From contig CAUJDW010000061.1 in NCBI GenBank assembly GCA_963169455.1, forward strand, positions 1 through 33,380: DNA of 33,380 nt, in the 5' to 3' direction. The notes below the pieces were generated by a model. It searched no databases, was not told the DNA's origin, and worked only from the letters and a program-made list of their open reading frames with translations. Position numbers and translations under genes: made by a program. The stretch is from Bacteroidota bacterium. GTDB lineage: Bacteria > Bacteroidota > Bacteroidia > Chitinophagales > Saprospiraceae. Below, piece by piece: positions 15,774 through 22,185 of this stretch (position 1 is its first letter; each line of letters begins with the position of its first letter).

Positions 15774-16973
15774 GTGAAAAACAATGCGCACTACTCCGCC
15801 GGCTCTGCGGCCTTGTCGCTGGAAGAGCTGGAAGAAACCCTGATCTATTTTTCCACTTCCATTTTTGGAAAAAATACGGAAGAGGACATCCTGTGGGACC
15901 TGGCAAAAAACTGCATTTCCCGGCTGGGTTTTGTGGACTGCGTAGTTTACCTGCTCGATGAAGCGCGGGGGCTGCTGGTGCAAAAGGCCGCCCTGGGCCC
16001 CAAGAACCCGCAGCGTTACGAAATCCTGGACCCAATGGAAATCCCCCTGGGGCAGGGCATCACCGGCCATGTCGCACTCACGGGCCAAGCGGAGATCATC
16101 TCCGACACCTCCGCCGACCCCCGCTATATCGTCGATGACGAGGCCCGCCTTTCCGAATTGTGCGTGCCCATCAAAGCCGACGGCCGGGTGCTGGGGCTGA
16201 TCGACAGCGAACACCCTGAAAAGGGGTATTTCACGGCCCAGCATCTGCGGATACTGACTGCCATCGCCTCCATTTGCGCCAACAAGCTGCAGCGGGTGCG
16301 GGCAGAAACCGGGCGGGAGGAAGCCCGGCAGCTCATGAACGAACTGAAAGCCCGCGCCCTGCGCGCCCAGCTCAGCCCGCATTTCGTTTTCAACGCCCTG
16401 AACGCGATTCAGCACTTTATCACGGCCGACAACAAGGAAATGGCCATCCGCTTTCTGTCGCTGTTCAGCAAGCTCATCCGCTATCACCTGAACAATTATG
16501 AAAAGGATGTCGTGCTGCTCGGCAAAGAACTCGACATGCTGGAATGGTACCTGCGCCTGCAGCAGTTGCGCTACGAAGAGCGCTTCGGTTACCGCTTTGA
16601 AAGAGCGCCCGGGCTGGTGGATGGCCAGGTTTACGTTCCTTCCCTCATCCTGGCGTCCCTCATGGAATTTGCCGTCGAGCAGTCCATGTTCCACCAGGCA
16701 GGGATGAGCAGGCTCTTCCTCAGTGCAAGCCTGGAAGGCCGCTGCGTGAAGCTGGATGTATTGTACGGCCCCATCCACCTCGGCAGCGGGCCCGAAGAAC
16801 GGCTGGTCAATTATCGCGAAGAATTTCTGCCCTGGGAGGAACAGGTTCGCCTGCTCAACCGTATAAAGGGATATGAGATAACTACGGGGTCGGAAATCCT
16901 GCCGGGCGATAATGCCACGGAATACAAGGCCAGGATCCATCTGTCGCTCCCGATTTTGCACCCAGATCCCTAA
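15774..16973 (+). CDS. GAF-domain LytS-like protein with degenerate ATPase domain (probable pseudokinase)
   Basis: 399 residues from the GTG at 15774 (a TTG at 15711 would add 21). Residues about 20-172 form a GAF sensor domain (LGFVDCVVYLLD, GQGITGHVALTG, VPIKADGRVLGLIDSEH). A LytS-type phosphoacceptor region follows with LSPHFVFNALNAIQHFI (H203). The ATPase part is abnormal: the N-box, V-E-N-A-I-x-H-G in the next gene, reads LMEFAVEQSM with Phe at 299, no D-N-G-I-G box exists (LDVLYGPIHLG), and the second glycine motif is missing (WEEQVRLLNRI). It should not bind ATP. No membrane segment is seen. The gene ends 3 bases before the intact kinase gene, so I infer a partner or regulator that may be phosphorylated in trans. 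Confidence 0.85.
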   Translation: MKNNAHYSAGSAALSLEELEETLIYFSTSIFGKNTEEDILWDLAKNCISRLGFVDCVVYLLDEARGLLVQKAALGPKNPQRYEILDPMEIPLGQGITGHVALTGQAEIISDTSADPRYIVDDEARLSELCVPIKADGRVLGLIDSEHPEKGYFTAQHLRILTAIASICANKLQRVRAETGREEARQLMNELKARALRAQLSPHFVFNALNAIQHFITADNKEMAIRFLSLFSKLIRYHLNNYEKDVVLLGKELDMLEWYLRLQQLRYEERFGYRFERAPGLVDGQVYVPSLILASLMEFAVEQSMFHQAGMSRLFLSASLEGRCVKLDVLYGPIHLGSGPEERLVNYREEFLPWEEQVRLLNRIKGYEITTGSEILPGDNATEYKARIHLSLPILHPDP

Positions 16974-16976
16974 TTC

Positions 16977-17738
16977 ATGTCAGGAACACCGCTTTTTTTG
17001 GCCATCGCGCTGCTGTTTTTTGCCGTAACCGCCCTTCTGCTGTTCTTTCAGAACCGGCAGGCCAGGGCGGAGAAAAAGGAGGCCGAGGCTATCAACCAGG
17101 AACTCGAAAAGCGCCTGCTGCGCGCCCAGGTCAATCCGCATTTCCTGTTCAACGCCCTGAGTTCCATCCAGCACTTCATCACGACCAATGACAAAGTGTC
17201 GGCCCTGAAGTACCTGTCCAAGTTCTCGATGCTCCTGCGCCAGATGCTGGAGCAGTCCACCCATATTCAGGTTGTCCTGGCCGAGGAGATCAAATTGCTG
17301 AACAACTACCTCGAGCTCGAAGCCCTGCGCTTCGGCCCGAAATTCAGCTTCTCGGTCGAAGCCGGCTCCGGTGTGGATATCTACAATACCGAAGTGCCGA
17401 TATTACTCGTTCAGCCCTATGTGGAAAACGCCATCCTGCACGGGCTCAGCCCGAAACAGGGAGAGGGGCGCCTGACGGTGCTGTTTACCGATGCCGGCGC
17501 CCACACGGCCTGCACCATCCGCGACAATGGCATTGGACGGCGGGCTTCGGAAGCGCTCAAAACAGCGCACCACCCGAAACGCATTTCCCGCGGCATGGCC
17601 ATCACCGAAAAACGCCTGGCCATGCTTTACCCGAATGCGGCCGGTTTCATTCCCGTGCAGATCAGGGACCTGTACGATGAAACGGGCGAAGCGGCAGGCA
17701 CGGAAGTGTCCGTTTTTATTCCCAAAACCCTAAAGTGA
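16977..17738 (+). CDS. LytS/YpdA-type sensor histidine kinase
   Basis: 253 residues. One membrane helix lies at about 6-25, with no extracellular domain. The His-kinase region has QVNPHFLFNALSSIQHFIT with the phosphoacceptor H55. The ATPase domain is complete: N-box QPYVENAILHGL (N151), IRDNGIGRRA (D183) and SRGMAITEKRLAML (about 204-217). This is the minimal Bacteroidota form that relies on a partner for sensing, probably the GAF protein encoded 3 bases upstream. It overlaps or touches the response regulator gene (GTGA at 17735-17738), so the three genes form one operon. Confidence 0.92.
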   Translation: MSGTPLFLAIALLFFAVTALLLFFQNRQARAEKKEAEAINQELEKRLLRAQVNPHFLFNALSSIQHFITTNDKVSALKYLSKFSMLLRQMLEQSTHIQVVLAEEIKLLNNYLELEALRFGPKFSFSVEAGSGVDIYNTEVPILLVQPYVENAILHGLSPKQGEGRLTVLFTDAGAHTACTIRDNGIGRRASEALKTAHHPKRISRGMAITEKRLAMLYPNAAGFIPVQIRDLYDETGEAAGTEVSVFIPKTLK

Positions 17739-17743
17739 TTGCC

Positions 17744-18499
17744 ATGATCCGAGCAGTTATTGTCGAAGACGAAATGCACAGCAGGGAGAGCCTGAAAAAC
17801 CTGCTCCGCGATTTTTGCCCGGAAGTGGAAGTCTGCGGCGCTGCCGGCTCTGTCGAAGAAGCCCTTCCCCTGATTCGCGCCACTTCGCCGGAGTTGCTGT
17901 TTCTGGATATCGAACTGCAGAACGGCACCGGGTTTGACCTGCTCCGCCGGCTGCCCGATATGGATTTTGAAGTGATCTTCACCACCGCCTTCGAGCAGTA
18001 CGCCATACAGGCCATCAAGTTCAGTTCGCTCGACTACCTGCTCAAGCCCATCGATATAGACGAGCTGCAGGAGGCGGTTGCCAAAGCCAGGCAGAAACAG
18101 GACAAGCAGCACAGCAAGGCCCAGCTGGAAGTGCTGCTGGCAAGCCTGGAAGGGCGGCGCCCCGGCGCTTCGAGCCGCATCTGCCTGGCCACCGCCGAGG
18201 GGCTGGAGTTCCTGCAGGTGGACGACATCCTGTACTGCGAGGCCAATGGCTCCTATACCACTTTTCACCTGCGCGGCAGCCGCAAGGCCGTAGTCAGCAA
18301 AAACCTCAGGGAATACGAGAAACTTCTGGAGGAACACCCCTTCATGCGGGTGCACAACAGCTATCTGGTCAACCTGCGCGAAGTGCAGCGCTACGTGCGG
18401 GCCGAGGGCGGTTACATCCTGATGAAAAACAACGCCCAGGTCAGCATTTCGCCGAAGAAAAGGGAGGAATTCCTGCAGCGGATGGCGGGCCTGGAATAA
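17744..18499 (+). CDS. LytTR-family response regulator
   Basis: 251 residues from the ATG at 17744 (MIRAVIVEDE); a GTG at 17735 overlapping the kinase stop would add three residues. The receiver domain (1-120) has the acidic pair E8/D9, the phosphorylation site D55 in LLFLDIEL, T80/T81 and K101 in YLLKPID. The LytTR DNA-binding domain (about 148-250) contains LEFLQVDDILYCEANGSY, FMRVHNSYLVNL and ISPKKREEFL. It is the output of the kinase pair and a transcription factor that should bind paired 9-bp direct repeats; a matching pair lies at 14232-14261. The stop is 5 bases from the stop of the convergent gene. Confidence 0.93.
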   Translation: MIRAVIVEDEMHSRESLKNLLRDFCPEVEVCGAAGSVEEALPLIRATSPELLFLDIELQNGTGFDLLRRLPDMDFEVIFTTAFEQYAIQAIKFSSLDYLLKPIDIDELQEAVAKARQKQDKQHSKAQLEVLLASLEGRRPGASSRICLATAEGLEFLQVDDILYCEANGSYTTFHLRGSRKAVVSKNLREYEKLLEEHPFMRVHNSYLVNLREVQRYVRAEGGYILMKNNAQVSISPKKREEFLQRMAGLE

Positions 18500-18504
18500 A
18501 GCCG

Positions 18505-20133
18505 CTACCTTGAAACGGAAATTCTGGCAACCTCCACCTTTCCCGCACGGCGGATTTCCACCCAATACAGCCCCGGGGGCAGCTTCGAGACATCCCATTC
18601 CAGGAGCCCCGCGCCGGAGGCTTGCTTCAGCACCTGGCCGCCGGCGTTGCGCAGCCGGGCTTCGGCGAATTCCGGCGGGCCGTCCAGGCCGATGAAAAGC
18701 CTGCGGGATGCGGGGTTGGGGAATACCCTGACCCGCTGCGCCTCAGGCAGGAGCGATGAGGCCCCCGTGACGATGGCGTAGGGCATTTCCGTTTCCACCG
18801 CACCCATCAGCGTTCCGTCGATGGAATAACCACTGATGCGGAACCAGTACAGGGAATCGGCAGGCCAGCCGGCGGGCTCCCACTGGTATTCGGCGCCGGC
18901 CAGGCCTTCGGCAATGGTTTCCCAGCTGTTTTTGTCGTCGAAACTCAGGGCTACATCGTAGTACACGGGCCGCCCGTCATCGGGGTTGAGCAATTGCCAG
19001 CGGAGGGGCTGGGCTGCGGGGTTCCAGGGCTCACCGGCTGCCGGCGCCAGGATGCTCAGCATGGGATGCTCGTACTGATGCAGCAGCTCGGCAAAGCCCT
19101 GCCCGCTGACGGGCTGCCCGCCCACCGTGCCTTCGATGCCGATCGCGCCTTCGTAAAAGCGGAAAGGGAGAGCGACTTCCTGGTTGGCGTGCAGCGCCGT
19201 CAGCAGGAGGTCGATGCCCAGCTCCCCGGCCGTGAAGCGCCATTGCTGTGCATAACACGCGCCATTGTCCGGCATCCAGGCGTAGCCCAGGCGCTCCAGC
19301 TCGAAATCGGAGCTGGTGACGCTTGTGGAATCGTCTATATAAGCGGTAAAGATGCGGTAGGTGGCCGTGTCGGGAATCTGATCTTCAAAAGTGAAAATAT
19401 TCCACAGGTTGATGTCCATGCCGTTGTCCAGTTGAAGGCTGAACCACTCGTATGGTTCGTCGGTATTCGGGTTGAAGTCCCCGTACTGCCGGTCGATCCA
19501 TGCAATGCCGCTGACGGGCTCGCTGAAACCCAGGAAAGTGAGCGTGCCCGTCACTTCGAGCACGGTTTGGGAGTAGTAATAGGTGTAGTTGCTCAGCCCC
19601 TGGTGCAGGAAGCCCGTGCCGCCCACCATGAGCGGCGGTTTGAGGGCCTTGTAGTCCAGTTGGATGGCTCCAAAGGCGCCGCCGGCGGAGATGTTGTATT
19701 CAAAGGGGATGAGCTGCCCCTGAGTGTCTTTTTTCACCACCCAGCTCTCGGGCCCGGCCAGGGTGACGCTGGCCCTGATTTCCAGGTGATCCTCCGCCAG
19801 GGTGGGGTAGGTGCAGGGCAGGGTTTCATCGTAAAATTCGCCGGTATCCTCATTGGCGATGTTGAAGATGCGGAAGCCGTCAAAACCGAAGGCCGGGTAG
19901 TAAAAGTAGGTGAGCATGAAAGCGTACTCGGCGCCGCTCTCCAGCCCCGTGACGCGGGCATTGGTGTACCACCATTCGATGGGCTCACCGGGGTGGCGGC
20001 CTTCGTCTTCGGGGAAGTGCAGCACGCTGCCCGCTTCGTGGTAGGGGTAGGTTTTCCAGCTCTGGGCCTGCCCGGAAAGGGGCATAATAACCAGGGTGAG
20101 AACCAGGGGAATGATTTTAAATAGGTTGCTCAT
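18505..20133 (-). CDS. secreted CrtC/AttH-like lipocalin-domain protein with T9SS sorting domain
   Basis: 542 residues from the ATG whose complement is at 20131-20133 (MSNLFKIIPLVLTLV); a longer reading frame upstream runs through the repeat element and is not used. A signal peptide ends near SGQAQ (about 24). The first 350 residues resemble the carotenoid 1,2-hydratase / AttH family: PIEWWYTNARV, AFMLTYFYYPAF, SGIAWIDRQYGDF, EWFSLQLDNGMDINLW. The middle is an Ig/Fn3-like segment, and the end is a T9SS type A domain (VRVFPNPASRRLFIGL and VSKLPPGLYWVEI). A secreted, surface-bound member is unusual for this fold, whose characterised relatives act on carotenoids or are periplasmic or inner-membrane-associated. 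The substrate is unknown. It is convergent with the LytTR gene. Confidence 0.85.
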   Translation of the reverse strand: MSNLFKIIPLVLTLVIMPLSGQAQSWKTYPYHEAGSVLHFPEDEGRHPGEPIEWWYTNARVTGLESGAEYAFMLTYFYYPAFGFDGFRIFNIANEDTGEFYDETLPCTYPTLAEDHLEIRASVTLAGPESWVVKKDTQGQLIPFEYNISAGGAFGAIQLDYKALKPPLMVGGTGFLHQGLSNYTYYYSQTVLEVTGTLTFLGFSEPVSGIAWIDRQYGDFNPNTDEPYEWFSLQLDNGMDINLWNIFTFEDQIPDTATYRIFTAYIDDSTSVTSSDFELERLGYAWMPDNGACYAQQWRFTAGELGIDLLLTALHANQEVALPFRFYEGAIGIEGTVGGQPVSGQGFAELLHQYEHPMLSILAPAAGEPWNPAAQPLRWQLLNPDDGRPVYYDVALSFDDKNSWETIAEGLAGAEYQWEPAGWPADSLYWFRISGYSIDGTLMGAVETEMPYAIVTGASSLLPEAQRVRVFPNPASRRLFIGLDGPPEFAEARLRNAGGQVLKQASGAGLLEWDVSKLPPGLYWVEIRRAGKVEVARISVSR

Positions 20134-20301
20134 GATGTATGGGTTTGCTGGAGGTAAGGTAAGAAACTCCCGCCAATCGGCGGAGCCAGCGGGGTGCTTG
20201 TATGCCTGCACTTCCCTCTTCCAGAGTGGCCTTTTCCAAATGCCTTCGTCAAAAAGGCCATAATCCGTTCCTGCAGGCTCCGGAAGCCCGGTTTCAAAAA
20301 A

Positions 20302-20424
20302 GTAACTATTCGGGACTTCTTTAGCAGCAATCTGGAACGCAGGCCCGTGGCCCGCGGCGCTGGCAGAGACTCGCTGATTATCACTTTGCGGGCCATAGGC
20401 CCGCCTTCCAACCTGAATAGTTAC
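20302..20424 (+). repeat. roughly 125-bp inverted-repeat element, copy B
   Basis: The ends are perfect 10-bp inverted repeats, GTAACTATTC (20302-20311) and GAATAGTTAC (20415-20424). Inside is the hairpin GCGGGCC-ATA-GGCCCGC (20388-20404) preceded by TTATCACTTT. It matches copy A at 1901-2029 block by block and in the same orientation, with small indels. It lies in the 368-base gap between the minus-strand CrtC-like gene and the plus-strand lipoprotein gene; the rest of that gap shows nothing recognisable. Confidence 0.75.
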
Positions 20425-20501
20425 AAAAAAACTTAATTTTAAAGGATGATTGCATCTCCTCTTTTCGGAGCATTTTGAAACAAGCTTAAAAAAGAAAAAA
20501 G

Positions 20502-20729
20502 ATGAAACGCAGCAAACTGCCGGGCCTGCTGGCCATCCTCGCACTCGCCTTCCTGGTTGCCTGCGGCAACAACAGCCAGCAACAGGCCGAAGAACAGCAA
20601 CTTCAGGAAGAAATTCAGCAACTGGAAGCCGAAACAACCGAGCTGGACAGCACCGCCCGGGAAATCGAGGCGGACACCAAAGCACTTCAGGACGCACTCG
20701 ACGCGTTGGATACCGGAGAAGAAAACTAA
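20502..20729 (+). CDS. small coiled-coil lipoprotein
   Basis: 75 residues. The signal peptide ends in a lipobox (LVAC, cysteine about 21). The mature part is almost entirely a Gln/Glu-rich helix with heptad spacing (LQEEIQQLEAETTELDSTAR), so a short coiled coil resembling murein lipoproteins in layout. An A/G-rich ribosome-binding stretch precedes the ATG. It lies 28 bases before another exported helical protein, so both are probably one operon and may be cell-envelope spacers. The function is inferred only from shape. Confidence 0.8.
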   Translation: MKRSKLPGLLAILALAFLVACGNNSQQQAEEQQLQEEIQQLEAETTELDSTAREIEADTKALQDALDALDTGEEN

Positions 20730-20757
20730 TATTCTGTTAACCAAAAACACGCTGATC

Positions 20758-21444
20758 ATGAAAAGCAGAAAATTCTTTTTTGTCATGCTCGCTATGGGTT
20801 TTATGCTCGTATTCACCGACGGACTGTACGCCCAGGAGCAAGGCAAGGGTAAGGGGCAGGAAAAGAAGGAACAGGCGCAGGCCAGGAAAGAGATGAAGGA
20901 AGCCGAAAAGGAAATGAAGCAAGCCGAAAAAGAGATGAAAAAAGCCGGTAAAGAGATGGACGAAGCCGAGCAGGAAATGAAGGAGGCGAAAAAGGAAATG
21001 GAAGAGGCCGAAAAGGATATGCAAAAGACGAAAGAAGAGATGAAGAAGGAGAAAGAGCAGGCGGACAAGGAAATGGAGAAGGCTGGTAAGGAGGCGGAAA
21101 AAGCCGGCAAGGGCAATGCCTATGGCAAGGACAAAGGCGGCCTGGAAGGCCGGGAGTTCGGCCAGGCCCGCGCCGAAGAGGCCCGCAAACAGCGCGAAAT
21201 GAAACAGGAGGAAACCAAAGTCGTGGTGGAAGAAGGCGAAGCCGAAATAGCCCGCGGCAGGGAAAAGATCGATAAAGCAAAAGCAAAACTGGAGCGGGAT
21301 AAAAAGGGCAAAAAGATTTCTGAAGAGGAGGCCAAAAAAAGAGAAGAGAATATCAAAAAGGCTGAGGAGAAGCTCCGGATACTGGAAGAGAGCGTGAAAA
21401 AAGGCAAGGAGAAAAGCGCCGCTGAAGGCGGCGGCGAGCAGTAA
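20758..21444 (+). CDS. exported highly charged helical repeat protein
   Basis: 228 residues from the ATG at 20758 (MKSRKFFFVMLAMGFML); the longer upstream frame overlaps the lipoprotein gene and is not used. A signal peptide ends near LYAQ (about 26). Residues 40-115 are about ten 7-residue units of the form K/E-E-M-K-x-A-E, alternating Glu and Lys. A glycine-rich break follows (KGNAYGKDKGGLEGREFGQA), then a second charged helix (about 140-220). The i to i+4 Glu-Lys pattern suggests a long stable single helix or coiled coil in the periplasm. It is followed by two hairpins. No enzymatic function is indicated. Confidence 0.8.
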   Translation: MKSRKFFFVMLAMGFMLVFTDGLYAQEQGKGKGQEKKEQAQARKEMKEAEKEMKQAEKEMKKAGKEMDEAEQEMKEAKKEMEEAEKDMQKTKEEMKKEKEQADKEMEKAGKEAEKAGKGNAYGKDKGGLEGREFGQARAEEARKQREMKQEETKVVVEEGEAEIARGREKIDKAKAKLERDKKGKKISEEEAKKREENIKKAEEKLRILEESVKKGKEKSAAEGGGEQ

Positions 21445-21457
21445 GAGGCTGATCGCG

Positions 21458-21522
21458 CCGGGGCTTCAGGCCCCGGGAGCGTTCCCGCAGCACCCTCCTT
21501 GTTTTGGGAGGGCTGTTGCGGG
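21458..21522 (+). terminator. two consecutive hairpins, terminator
   Basis: CCGGGGC/GCCCCGG (21458-21476, 5-base loop) is followed by a longer stem, CCCGCAGCACCCTCC (21484-21498) against GGAGGGCTGTTGCGGG (to 21522), then TTTGTAAA. It lies just after the charged helical protein gene and before the VapB promoter. Confidence 0.65.
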
Positions 21523-21538
21523 TTTGTAAAAAACAACA

Positions 21539-21546
21539 TATCTTTG
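21539..21546 (+). promoter_or_regulatory. -7 promoter element TATCTTTG of vapBC
   Basis: TATCTTTG matches TAnnTTTG exactly and lies 18 bases before the ATG at 21565, giving a short leader. A TTTG at 21523-21526 is upstream but only 12 bases away, shorter than the usual 17-23. VapBC operons are normally repressed by the VapB-VapC complex bound here. Confidence 0.45.
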
Positions 21547-21564
21547 TGTGAAATATTGTGTAAA

Positions 21565-21765
21565 ATGGCTACCAACCTGGAAATTGACCCGAAATTGCTG
21601 GAAGAGGCCCTGAGGATCGGGGGGTTAAAAACCAAAAAGGCTACGGTTAATAAGGCATTGGAAGAATTCATTCAGCGGAGGAAACAAATGGATGTACTTT
21701 CTCTGTTCGGGAGTATCGCGTATGAGCCTGATTACGATTACAAAGTTCACCGGAACCGGCAATGA
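21565..21765 (+). CDS. vapB: VapB-type antitoxin
   Basis: 66 residues from the ATG at 21565; the longer frame from 21499 runs through the terminator. The N-terminal part (MATNLEIDPKLLEEALRIGG, then KKATVNKALEEFIQRRKQ) is the ribbon-helix-helix pattern of the DUF2191/VapB family. It dimerises and binds the operon promoter, and the C-terminal tail (about 45-66, aromatic and acidic) should occupy the toxin active site. The stop overlaps the toxin start by 4 bases (ATGA). Confidence 0.87.
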   Translation: MATNLEIDPKLLEEALRIGGLKTKKATVNKALEEFIQRRKQMDVLSLFGSIAYEPDYDYKVHRNRQ

Positions 21766-22178
21766 GCGTACTGGTTGATACGAGCATCTGGTCATTGGCG
21801 CTCAGGAGGAAAACAGCGCCTTCCTTCCAGGAAGAAACTTTAACGAACCTGATTTCTGACGGCCTGGTAAAGATAATAGGCCCTATCAGGCAGGAGTTGC
21901 TTTCCGGTATTCCGGACAGGGCCCAGTTCGAGGCTCTGAGGTCACACCTGAGCTATTTCCCCGATACGCCGATAAGTACGCCGGATTATGAATTGGCGGC
22001 GGATTATTTCAACACCTGCCGGAAGAATGGCGTCCAGGGTTCTCACATTGACTTTCTCATCTGTGCCGTGGCCGTGGCCAACGGCTTCCAGATATATACC
22101 ACGGATAAGGATTTTTTGAATTTCAGAAACATCCTTCCGATCCGGCTTTTCAAAGACAATTACCGGGGTATTGGATAA
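21762..22178 (+). CDS. vapC: VapC-type PIN-domain ribonuclease toxin
   Basis: 138 residues, normal for VapC. The acidic active-site residues of the PIN fold are all visible: D6 in VLVDTSIWS, E45 in IRQELLSG, D97 in GSHIDFLICAVA and D115/D117 in YTTDKDF. VapC toxins are Mg-dependent endoribonucleases, often cutting tRNA or 23S rRNA; the target here is unknown. Cotranslation with vapB follows from the ATGA overlap. The gene ends 7 bases from the convergent helicase gene. The pair is somewhat less GC-rich than its neighbours, which fits a mobile toxin-antitoxin unit. Confidence 0.9.
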   Translation: MSVLVDTSIWSLALRRKTAPSFQEETLTNLISDGLVKIIGPIRQELLSGIPDRAQFEALRSHLSYFPDTPISTPDYELAADYFNTCRKNGVQGSHIDFLICAVAVANGFQIYTTDKDFLNFRNILPIRLFKDNYRGIG

Positions 22179-22185
22179 GCGTTTG

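Noticed and set aside
14316-16961. 881-residue minus-strand ORF
   Set aside because: It lies opposite the serine hydrolase and GAF-protein genes, which have clear motifs. The translation is rich in Gly, Val, His and Gln without domains, typical of an antisense frame in GC-rich DNA.
18994-20124. 376-residue plus-strand ORF
   Set aside because: Antisense of the CrtC/AttH-like T9SS protein gene, and it would converge improbably with its neighbours.
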